Shown: positions 56,350 to 64,000 of the stretch, piece after piece
Layout: every line of letters starts with the position of its first letter
How positions within the stretch are numbered: the first letter of the stretch is position 1
Assembly: GCA_025526995.1 (NCBI GenBank)
Contig: JAHLKG010000006.1
Coordinates: 62,001 to 126,000, forward strand
Origin: Powellomyces hirtus
Lineage: Eukaryota; Chytridiomycota; Chytridiomycetes; Spizellomycetales; Powellomycetaceae
Length of the DNA stretch: 64,000 nucleotides
Reading direction: 5' to 3'
The notes under the pieces: generated by a model
The model's database searches: none
What the model was told of the DNA's origin: nothing
What the model saw: only the letters and a program-made list of their open reading frames with translations
Program-made: the position numbers and the translations under genes

Positions 56350-57453
56350 TTACATCACAAGGGCCATGGCGGCAGCAAGAGCTCCCATCAGGGTCATGGA
56401 AGATACGGCAACCATACCAGCAGCGTTTTGAGCACCGGGACCGGCGGGGGTGGCAACGACGGCAGCGTTGCCAGCGTTGGTAATGTTGGGGAGCAGGACA
56501 GCGTCAATAAGGTGGACGACACCACCGTTGACGAGGATGTCAGTCTTGGTGACGGTGGCGGGGGAGAGCTTGAGAGCGGTCTGGCCAGCTCCGTAAACCT
56601 TGACGACATCACCCTCAACGGTGTAGCTCAGGGACTCGCCAGCCAGAGCGGTGGCGAGAGAACCCATCTTGGCGCCGCCAGCAATGTTGGTGCTGAAGAT
56701 GGCTCCTTGGACAACGTGGAACTTCAGGATACCCGCGAGGAGGGTGGGGGTGATTTCGAGCTTGTTCTCCTTGGCGAACGCCAAGACGGTCTCGAAGGCC
56801 TTGTCGGTGGGGGCAAATAGGGTACCGTTCTTGAGGTCAGTGGCGACTTCGGTGAGGTTGGAGGAGACGACGGAGCTGAGGAGCTGGGTGAGACCGGCCT
56901 CCTTGGCGACCACGGGGGCGGGGCGGGGAGGGGTCATGACCTTGTCAATGACGTGGATGATACCGTTGGAGGAAGCAATGGAGTCGATGACGGCGGCGTT
57001 ACCCTGGTCGTAGACGAGGTTGACCTTGTCACCCTCAACGTTCACCTGGAGGTAGTTGTGGGTGTTGGCAGTGGCGACGAACTGCTTGGCGGGGGCACCC
57101 TTGGGGTCGAAGGCACCGGAAGGGATAACGTGGTAGAACAGAGCGCCGGAAAGGAGGGTCTGGTTGGTGGTCAGGGCCACGATAGTCTCGGGGTTGGCCG
57201 CGGTGAAGTCGGCGAAAGCCTTGTCGGTGGGGGCAAAGATGGTGAAGTTCTTGTCGGTCACGCTGATGGCTTTGACAACAGCCTCGACGGAGGAGGCAAG
57301 ACGGAGGGTGGTGGCCAGGGTGTACTCCTTTGCGGTGCCGTTAGCAGCAACTGCCTTGATGTTGTCAACGACGGTGGCACCGGGGCTCTGGGCGGAAACG
57401 CACATGGCGAGGGTAGAGACGGCGAGAGCCGAGATGATGTTGGTCAACTGCAT
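56350..57453 (-). CDS. Fasciclin-domain (FAS1) cell-surface protein, probably GPI-anchored
   Basis: A single exon encodes 367 residues from ATG 57453. A signal peptide (LTNIISALAVSTLAMCVSAQ) is followed by two FAS1 domains at about 25-170 and 185-325. Each has the H1 and H2-type motifs: NFTIFAPTDKAFADF and GIIHVIDKVM in the first, GTLFAPTDKAFETV and GGVVHLIDAVLLPN in the second. An Ala/Gly linker ends in a hydrophobic tail (MTLMGALAAAMALVM) that suits GPI attachment. FAS1 proteins mediate adhesion at the cell surface or wall; the partner is unknown. It has strong, biased codon use and a TATA box upstream, both suggesting high expression (inference). The reverse complement carries long spurious open frames. 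Confidence 0.94.
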   Translation of the reverse strand: MQLTNIISALAVSTLAMCVSAQSPGATVVDNIKAVAANGTAKEYTLATTLRLASSVEAVVKAISVTDKNFTIFAPTDKAFADFTAANPETIVALTTNQTLLSGALFYHVIPSGAFDPKGAPAKQFVATANTHNYLQVNVEGDKVNLVYDQGNAAVIDSIASSNGIIHVIDKVMTPPRPAPVVAKEAGLTQLLSSVVSSNLTEVATDLKNGTLFAPTDKAFETVLAFAKENKLEITPTLLAGILKFHVVQGAIFSTNIAGGAKMGSLATALAGESLSYTVEGDVVKVYGAGQTALKLSPATVTKTDILVNGGVVHLIDAVLLPNITNAGNAAVVATPAGPGAQNAAGMVAVSSMTLMGALAAAMALVM

Positions 57454-59526
57454 GTTGAAGAGTTGTTAGAAGCGGGGGAGGAGGGAGGAGTGATGAAGCG
57501 AATTGGTGTACTGAGAAATGCAAGAGGGAGGACGATTCCTATGCTGTCCTTTTATATTCCCGGGGGCAGGTGCCGGCGGGAGGCAAAGGCGGGCTAGCAG
57601 TCATGACGAATGTGGTGTTGGCGTAGGAAACTGTTCTTCCGTGGAGAGTTGCACCTTCCTTGCCATTGCGGAGGAAAGGGAATATGAAAAGAAGGAACTT
57701 GAAGGGAGGACGGACGGCTGTGTGTGCTTGCTTGTCTCACTGACTGCTAGTGTTGTCGTATGGCTTTGTCGCGCATCGGCGATTCAATTCGTCACAGAAG
57801 TTCCTTAGCCTCTCTTTCTTCGGCGTCATTTCGTCATCGCATTCTTGGATTAGGTTAGGTTGCGTTGGACTTGAGTTTGCAGTTAGTTGGCTTGGCAGAC
57901 AAAGAGAGACCGGGAACTCGTTTTGGTGGACGGATGACCCCCAACCTTCCAGTTGATGAGTTGATGGCTCCGGAGAGGGTGCCAGTTGTTTCCACTCGTT
58001 TCTTCTCCATCAGTGAGTGAGTGAGTGCATGACCTTACCCACACGACAGACAGTTGGAAACGCGAACGTCATCGTTAATTCTATGCGAGTACGAAAACAC
58101 GCACAACCTTCCAGTTCCTTCCGCCCGATCTGCGGCATCCTTCAGGCTAATCATCATGTTCAATTTGAAATGGCGTTGTATGACCCTGAAACAGGAGTCT
58201 CAATTGGGCAAGTCGCGTGTTACCGCTGATCTGTCCTCTCCTGTACCACGTTGTGACGCAAGCCATGATGACTCTACTCCGCCCCACCCAATCGAAACGC
58301 CCATTGTAGAACCCGCATGTCTTTTCCCGTGTTTCATCGATTCATTCCTTCGGCTTGGTCAGCAACACGACTGACTGCGCCTCGCCCGCCGTCCGATTTG
58401 GTTGAGGCTGCTGGCGATGATTTTCCGACCATCTCCCCCAGTTTCGCCGTTTGTCAAACCCAAAAGTTTATTTGCGGGGCTGTACGTGCGCCATCTCATC
58501 GCCCAAGTTTGCACGTTGACCTGCGGGTTTCGGCCCGCCGATCGGCTGGACCGCTAGTTAAAGGTTGTCGCGGGCGCGGGACGGGTAGACTGGCATTCAC
58601 CACGCCCTCGGAAGCGCGGAGCAACCCCTTTTTATGTCAATTTTATTTCTTGTTTTGTTTGATCGGGAAGCAATGCTGTATGTCTGTACGTCCGCCCTCC
58701 CATCGACCTCTATGAGGTTGGCCCGCGTCGAGCACACGCACGACGTCGGAAGTGGGGAGGTTAAAAACCGTCCTTGCCCGCCCCATATTTGGCAATTGAT
58801 CCGGAAAAAGGGGAGGTTCCGCGGCCTTAAGAAAAGATTGAGAAACACTGCACGCGCCATTATTGATTCCTTTTTTGTCTTGGCTAAGCATGTACACTGT
58901 ACCGCCGATCCGATGAGTATACATGTGGTGTTCCGCCGATCTGTTCGGATCGAATACTTTTCAGATGAGAGCAGGGGACGACAACCAAGCCGCATCTCAT
59001 CAGAAAGCGCACGCGATAAGTTTGTAAAATGGGAAAATCTTGGTAGGACGGCTTAGTAGCTACTGCAGTAGAGTCTAGTGGCCAAAGCACCGTGATGAGC
59101 TCAATCGGCAATCTCTGCACGCCTCACAGCAAGAATTATGAATATGCGGCACCAGATGTGTCTGGCGAGGGGATGTCAAGTCTTGGCACAAGTTACCCCC
59201 TCTCTCCCACGGACGCACGCAAGGGAAACTACGCGGATGTATCGATAGAATTGCCAGAGCAGATTGTGGTACTATCCAGCCATTGCCACTTGTGAAAGTG
59301 GTTCAAAAAACATGCATCGTAGTTCGATGGTTATCCCGTACCGTTTCCGCTATCAACTACCACGGGTAGGGTAGGGGGAAGAGCAAAGTGAATCAAACGT
59401 CACATTTCATATTGGCAAAACGGTGGGTTTAAAACAGTATCACCAACTGGACCTTATGTTATTTCGTCAACACACTCGTCGTTCACCACCTGCACTGTCC
59501 TCACCTCATATAACCATCGCCTCAGA
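57454..59526. other. Long intergenic region upstream of the fasciclin gene
   Basis: About 2.1 kb contain no gene I can support. A 141-codon forward open frame (58634-59056) and smaller ones lack protein-like composition and splice partners. A short GAGT repeat lies near 58013-58024. The proximal part presumably holds the fasciclin promoter. Confidence 0.45.
57549..57556 (-). promoter_or_regulatory. TATA box upstream of the fasciclin gene
   Basis: On the reverse strand the sequence reads AATATAAAAGGAC, a canonical TATAAAAG element, about 100 bases before the fasciclin ATG at 57453. The position suits a transcription start some 60-70 bases before the ATG. Confidence 0.6.
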
Positions 59527-59638
59527 CAGTCGATGGACAAAAATGTGGAGCCCCCTTAGGCGGTGATTATCGGCAGTCGCGTCTCCGAGTCGCATGGAAA
59601 ATAAATCTAGGGGGGTCTACACTTTTGTCCACCGACTG
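59527..59638. mobile_element. MITE-like element with Tc1/mariner-like terminal inverted repeats
   Basis: The left arm begins CAGTCGATGGACAAAAATGT at 59527. The right arm, read on the reverse strand from 59638, begins CAGTCGGTGGACAAAAGTGT. Both continue with a GGA/AGA step into a C-rich run. The arms are about 32 bases with a few mismatches, and the whole element is about 112 bases. CAGT...GGACAAAA is the style of terminal repeat found in Tc1/mariner elements. A TA dinucleotide follows the right end, but GA precedes the left end, so one side of the target duplication would be mutated. There is no transposase; it would be a non-autonomous remnant. Confidence 0.7.
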
Positions 59639-59679
59639 TAGGTCCAATGTGTCTGCGCTGTCTATGCGTCTGGCCGCCT

Positions 59680-61164
59680 TCACCAAAACTTTTCCTCGTC
59701 AAAGGTATCCTCGTCATCAGTATCATATACATCAGCAGCAGCCTTGATGACGGTGGGAATTGTCTTGGAGAGGAGCTCTTCCCGCTTTGCATAGCAATCC
59801 CGTGCGATAAACTCCATTCCCATTCCAAAGGACACAAGATCGTCCAACCTCGTGAGAGCAAAATTCCCAATCCTCTTCCCACGATAACCATACCAGGGCC
59901 CTTCCCGGACAGCGTCGAAGCAGTAGAAGGTGATGCCAGTCTTCTCTACCCCTGCAGCGAACATGTGCAGCTTCTCATCAGCCATCCCCATTAATCGATA
60001 TAGATCCAATGTTGGCTTCGCGACACAGCCCAACTGTCCCATAGGGTCTATTGTTGAATGCTCGGACTCAACAGCGAATACTGGGATCGATGTCCTGTCG
60101 CCTTTGATGTCCGGGTCCCTGAATGCCAACCCAGAAATGCATGCCGCCCAGTCTGGTCGCGGCAAAGCGCTCTCAATCGCCATGGTACGCGGCAATGGAA
60201 GATCCATATTACTAGACAAAGAAGAAGACTATTGAAGTTCCCATGATATAACGGTGGAGTCCCATCGAGAATATCTACTTACGAGAATTCGACCCAATTC
60301 TGTATTACGTCGAGCGGAAAGAAGCGCACAAGAAACGTCGTAATCCGTCTTTCAATCGATAGCTCTCCATACGAACATGTGCTCACGTTCAATACGTCGC
60401 GTTGCGTAGCGATCATTTGTGCAAAGGCATACAGCGAGCTAGGCAACCATTCCTCGTTCGGATCAAAAGAGACGATTGTCTCCAAACGTGACACATCCAT
60501 GGGGGCCAGGTACTCCTGAAGTAGAGAGTAGATTTGAGCAAATGGACGAGCGTAGGAATGTACTCTCGAGCAGCGTGATGTAAATACGAACCTTCAGCTG
60601 TTCCGGCACACTCCGACACATGCAGGCTTCCCTGAAACGTGAGACAATATCCGAATCGTCTAGGGTTTCCCCTTGAAAGCCATGGGCTCTCAGCACCTTG
60701 TATTCTGTAGTACTGAGGAAAGAGGATATTAGCATGGGGTGCCGAGGGGCTTCCAATCTCAAGGCGCCAAACAGCTACGAGAAAAAGGCATGACTTTCAG
60801 CCGCCAAAAGTATACAGTACACCCTGTATGCACCATCTTCCGGCTAGTTCCATTGGTCCCGTTCCAGATCCAGGAATTCTGAGACAATCACTACGTTTAG
60901 GAACGTGCGTTTACTTACTTTGGAGTGAAGTCCCGCAACGGTTCCTGCACCAGAAGATTCATCGAAGCAGCTAACTGTTGGTAGTCTTTTCCCAATGACA
61001 AACAACAGGAACGTTGAGCTTCCAAAAGCCCCAGCCTCAGTTTGAAAAGACCCAACAGAACAATTATTACCTAGGCGAAAATATGTCTTGCGCTTCGCAA
61101 TGGGCGTGCAGGGGCGCTCCGGAGAATTCGTGCCAGAAGTTGCGGGAGTACACCCACCAGACAT
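59680..61164 (-). CDS. Uncharacterised protein, 383 residues
   Basis: Six exons (61164-61071, 60970-60919, 60878-60821, 60774-60592, 60515-60283, 60211-59680) join in phase. Several acceptors had to be chosen over nearby AGs to keep the frame. The protein begins MSGGCTPATSGTNSPERPC. It contains LAASMNLLVQEPLRDFTP, LRAHGFQGETLDDSDIVSRF, LETIVSFDPNEEWLPSS and FAVESEHSTIDPMGQLGC, and ends with an acidic DTDDEDTFDEEKFW. There is no signal peptide or membrane segment. The ESEH...QL arrangement is faintly nuclease-like, but I do not claim it. Family unknown. The gene is flanked by a G17 tract just upstream and a MITE-like element just downstream, a setting typical of fast-evolving accessory DNA. 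Confidence 0.65.
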
Positions 61165-61177
61165 CTTTTGGAGGGGA

Positions 61178-61194
61178 GGGGGGGGGGGGGGGGG
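61178..61194. repeat. G17 homopolymer
   Basis: Seventeen consecutive G lie 13 bases upstream of the ATG (61164) of the reverse-strand unknown gene, giving C17 in its 5' leader. A G-rich flank extends it on both sides. Confidence 0.9.
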
Positions 61195-61512
61195 CGGGGG
61201 CAAGCAAAAATAGTCAGGTTCGGCGTCTACTCGTTTGAGAGCTTGAGCGATCGATAGGGTCTCCTCTTATGTCAATCTGGAAGTGTAAATAGAAAATCTT
61301 TGACTTTGCGGAAAGTAAAACGCCTCATACGTTTCATATTCGCATTTCGACACGCCGCCTTTTGGGCCACACGGAGTTTTTTATGCTAAACACGGAGGTA
61401 CGGTGTGGCTATGCATGTAATGATGTGTAAGATGTTGTTCCTGCCGTTCTTCACTTTGCCACCACAATATAGCAATATACATGTATCGGGGTTTCCATAC
61501 TAGGCGTAAATC
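61195..61512. other. AT-rich intergenic stretch
   Basis: About 320 bases upstream of the unknown 383-residue gene. No gene or repeat is recognised. Confidence 0.4.
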
Positions 61513-61570
61513 CTATACTGAGTTAACAGAAACGATAACTTTGAAACCCCTTAGTGTTGAATGATAACAT

Positions 61571-61641
<71 letters not shown>

Positions 61642-61878
61642 CCATCTGGCCCCTCTTTCTCGCGTCAGCTTTTCCCCCATCCAGAGCTGTTGTGTGGTGA
61701 TCTGGCGAGCTACAGTCCTATCTACTTCTTGTTCTAAAAGGGTGAGCTGTGTATCGTAAATCGACTGCCAATACTTATTTGCCGCGGCATTTAAATGGCC
61801 GACTTTTCTATCCCATCGTCCCAGAAATTTTCTTGCTGTTGTTGCTACTGGCTTATTGCCGGCTGCCACTTCGACCAT
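61513..61878 (-). CDS. Doubtful open frame containing an (Asn-Asp)n tract
   Basis: An ATG-initiated frame of 121 codons begins MVEVAAGNKPVATTARKFLG and contains IYDTQLTLLEQEVDRTVARQ, which is protein-like. It then runs through a pure Asn-Asp tract encoded by a hexanucleotide microsatellite and stops after a short tail. No splice partners or family were recognised. It may be a relic, a young lineage-specific gene or chance. Confidence 0.3.
61571..61641. repeat. (GTTGTC)n hexanucleotide microsatellite
   Basis: Nearly 12 perfect GTTGTC units occupy about 71 bases. Read on the reverse strand they encode alternating Asn-Asp within the doubtful frame 61878-61513. Confidence 0.95.
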
Positions 61879-62819
61879 AAGCGTTCGCAACGTAGGGCGA
61901 CATCATTGGCATTCAAAGGCTTATTCATCATAGTGTGGGCTACTGCAATACTGACGATTTTCGCTTCCCTCGTTTGGTGCCCCTGACATACGCCCCTCGT
62001 TCCTGATTGTTTGCAGCGAAACCAACAGGCGCGCAAACGATGGTCGACGCCCCCGCTAGTTCTGACTATGGGAAGCGTTGGCTAGAAATGATGGGAAGCG
62101 TTGGCCAGAATAGATAAAGTAAGCCTCAGTATGAACCATGTCCGAACAACTGGAAAGAATCCTTTCGCTCGTCAAACAAAAAGGAAAGCAGAGACAGAAC
62201 CAGAGAAGGCTACGAATGCAACAAAACGAAGGAAAGACTGCAAGGGCTAAACTTGATAAGATGCACGGGTCAGCGTTATTCATCGGATGGTTCGTTGCTC
62301 ACTACGTTCATCTTATGCCAGTGTGTGACGGACTGATGAGATCCGTAGATGGAACCGATAGAAGAGCAATGGGTAGAAGCTTATGAGTTTGGTATGGAGC
62401 CTGACATATCTAATAGAAAAAGCAACGGAGCTTGTTGGACCAGGGAATATGCCTATACAACGTAAAAAAGGCTGGTTTGGGTTTGAGACGTGTCGCTCCT
62501 TGACACATAAAAACCAAAGCGATTCTGATATATCTAATTAGTATAAGTTTGAGCGGGTGCTGGACGTGCGGTTAATTCTGAAGTGGAATTAGATGGAGTT
62601 CACATCACTTATATCAGCCAGAGTACGGAGTTTGTAGGAGAATGCACGGTATTTTTATATGTATACCAGACTCGGGGGTCAGATGGATCATTTGATATGC
62701 ACAGCACACCGGTAAAACGAAAAGCAAGTGGCAATATACAGAATTTACGATCGGAACAGGCGTCGACGCCAAGCTCCAGCAGATCATGCGAACGTTTATG
62801 CACAAAGAAGTGACTCCTT
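61879..62819. other. Region with short open frames, no supported gene
   Basis: Two short forward frames, at 62138-62386 (begins MSEQLERILSLVKQKGKQRQ, 82 codons) and 62583-62813, have some protein-like stretches but no clear splice links or family. A 20-23-bp unit containing ATGGGAAGCGTTGGC is duplicated near 62068-62110. The area may hold remnants of a degraded gene. Confidence 0.3.
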
Positions 62820-63338
62820 TTACGCGCCAATCACCTCGTACTGAGTGCCGGTTTTCCGACCAAAGAAACTAGAGAGAAGGAGCAAAGATGTAGCTCGGTG
62901 AGTGAGGCTATGGTGTTTGGCGCGCGGTGGGACTTACTAGTAGATGATAAGACCGAGAATGGGGAAGAAGAAGATGAACAAGATCCATCCGACTTTCGCC
63001 ATCGTGGCACGGGGAGAGTTCAGAACCTCGACTGTGGAATAAAAGTCGTTAGACATCTTCTGTAAATGCTGATTTCCCAACCACTAATTCTCGTCATGCA
63101 CAATTCCAAGCAAAATAACACAACACCCCACAACCAACGCCGCACAACCAAAACAATACATACAGACGGCAACGAGGTCCAACACTAGAACGATCAATCC
63201 CAGCAGACTGCTGGAGGCATGGACGTAGTACGACTTTGCTTCCGCGGCGGCGGGAAACAGGGTTATGAGGGACAGGAGCGTCAGAAGCACGGAAATAAGG
63301 AACCGAGGGGCTGCGGAGGTTGCTTTGAGAGTGGTCAT
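62820..63338 (-). CDS. Small PLDc_N-like membrane protein, 105 residues
   Basis: Three exons (63338-63164, 63031-62938, 62868-62820) join in phase to 105 codons from ATG 63338. An N-terminal signal or anchor (FLISVLLTLLSLITLFPAAAEA) is followed by two close hydrophobic helices, LLGLIVLVLDLVAV and GWILFIFFFPILGLIIYYFF. A short ERATMAKV-type polar link (SPRATMAK) joins them, and a tail GRKTGTQYEVIGA ends the protein. Two helices separated by a polar turn, with the second of the form W-x(8)-P-x-L-G-x-x-x-Y, is the pattern of the PLDc_N module. That module is known from the N-termini of bacterial cardiolipin synthases and from small stand-alone membrane proteins. There is no catalytic HKD motif, so it is not an enzyme by itself. 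Function unknown. Confidence 0.7.
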
Positions 63339-63718
63339 TGTGGGTGGCCTTCGAGAGTGGGAGGTAGCTGCGTGTTGCGAAGAGTGCTTTGGAGTGATGG
63401 TTCTTGAGGTGGAAAGATATGTACTTTGGGGCTTGGCGTTGAGCATTCAGATGACACAGGTGTGAGCTCGTGACTAAGCCACACATGCGGTTGTTTCAGC
63501 CTGTCAATTTTCGATGGCAACTTTTCCTGCATTCAAAGATACAGACGGCTCCGTGCACAAAGCCCCAACCCGGCAAATTAACAAGTGAACAAATGAATCA
63601 ATTGTAAACTGGACTTTTATTTCGAGAACAGGTACAAAAAAAAGCTATCTATTGCTGTGTATATCGGCAATCTGTCTATCGTCTAATTGTGATCGGCAGA
63701 GAGCGCATGTAGACAAAT
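63339..63718. other. Short intergenic region
   Basis: About 380 bases contain the upstream region of the small membrane protein gene and the 3' flank of the gene cut by the right edge. No feature is recognised. Confidence 0.4.
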
Positions 63719-64000
63719 CTAGTACCGGGCGTAGTAACCGTTGCCAACCTTCACGTAGCTGCGGCGGTAGGGCTTGGTGGGGTACTTGGGTTTGTCAGGG
63801 TTCTCAGGGTCCTCGGGGTTAGAGGGCTCCTCGGGTTCGGGGGAAGCAGTCTCAATGGGCGATTCAGGCTCCGTGGGCTGAGTGGTTTTGGTTGGGTAGT
63901 CGTCCTTGGGAGGTTCCTCCGGGGTGGTGGGCTGAGTGGGCTCGGGAGAAGCGGTTTCTGTAGGCTCGGGAGTTTCAGGCTCGTCGGGCTTGGTGGGGTA
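63719..64000 (-). CDS. C-terminal part of a Pro/Glu/Thr-rich protein (cut by the right edge)
   Basis: A frame of 93 codons enters at base 64000 and stops at 63719. Its start lies outside the window. The sequence is almost all Pro, Glu, Thr, Ser and Asp with repeated units (YPTKP three times in variants, ETASPEP twice) and ends in a basic, aromatic tail (SYVKVGNGYYARY). Such linkers are common in secreted or wall-associated fungal proteins, often between or after catalytic domains. The upstream domain cannot be seen. Confidence 0.8.
   Translation of the reverse strand, partial: YPTKPDEPETPEPTETASPEPTQPTTPEEPPKDDYPTKTTQPTEPESPIETASPEPEEPSNPEDPENPDKPKYPTKPYRRSYVKVGNGYYARY

Noticed and set aside
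56251..57597. Forward open frames opposite the fasciclin gene
   Set aside because: They have the same antisense artefact. The reverse-strand protein has a signal peptide, two FAS1 domains and a GPI tail.
58634..59056. 141-codon forward open frame upstream of the unknown gene
   Set aside because: Composition is not protein-like, there is no family and no partner exons. The surrounding 2 kb show no coding signal.
62138..62813. Two forward frames as exons of one gene
   Set aside because: No donor and acceptor pair joins them in phase with a sensible protein, and neither part is recognisable.

Overview
The window looks like nuclear DNA of an early-diverging, probably zoosporic (chytrid-type) fungus. 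A division-2 chitin synthase marks it as fungal. The split genes have short GT-AG introns and the standard code. A phosphorylase-kinase regulatory subunit and a TmcB/TmcC-like multipass protein are, as far as I know, typical of basal rather than higher fungi. A possible CKAP2-like spindle protein and a 3,525-residue ankyrin/coiled-coil protein would suit a cell with centrioles or flagella, but the lineage is inference. No rRNA, tRNA, CRISPR or viral sequence was recognised.

Left part (1-22,500). A partial unknown gene runs off the left edge. It is followed by a mitochondrial Tim44-like protein, the chaperonin subunit CCT3, and a large reverse-strand gene for a phosphorylase kinase alpha/beta-type regulatory subunit that carries an inserted FAM3/ILEI-like domain. 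Next come a small unknown conserved-looking gene, the chitin synthase, a long disordered protein with CKAP2-like motifs on the reverse strand, and a small unknown basic protein. Several of these are divergent pairs with 0.4-0.5 kb shared promoter regions.

Middle (22,800-47,400). Three signalling or sensory genes lie together: a DEP-RGS protein of the Sst2/FlbA kind, a 23-exon TmcB-like membrane protein, and a seven-transmembrane RGS protein whose RGS box is split by an insertion. A small unknown gene sits between the last two. Downstream is the ankyrin-plus-coiled-coil giant, encoded mostly by one 9.2-kb exon with near-exact 89-residue internal repeats.

Right part (47,600-64,000). All confident genes here are on the reverse strand: an ABCG transporter with a cysteine-rich extracellular N-terminus (ADP1 type), a peroxisomal acyl-CoA oxidase ending in AKL, a GPI-anchored-looking two-domain fasciclin protein, an unrecognised six-exon gene, a small secreted or membrane PLDc_N-like protein, and the Pro/Glu/Thr-rich C-terminus of a gene cut by the right edge. 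A 112-bp inverted-repeat element resembling a Tc1/mariner-derived MITE lies at 59,527-59,638. G17 tracts, a hexanucleotide microsatellite and short tandem duplications are scattered through the window.

All splice junctions were placed by eye from GT/AG consensus, phase continuity and family similarity recalled from memory. No alignment or database search was run.
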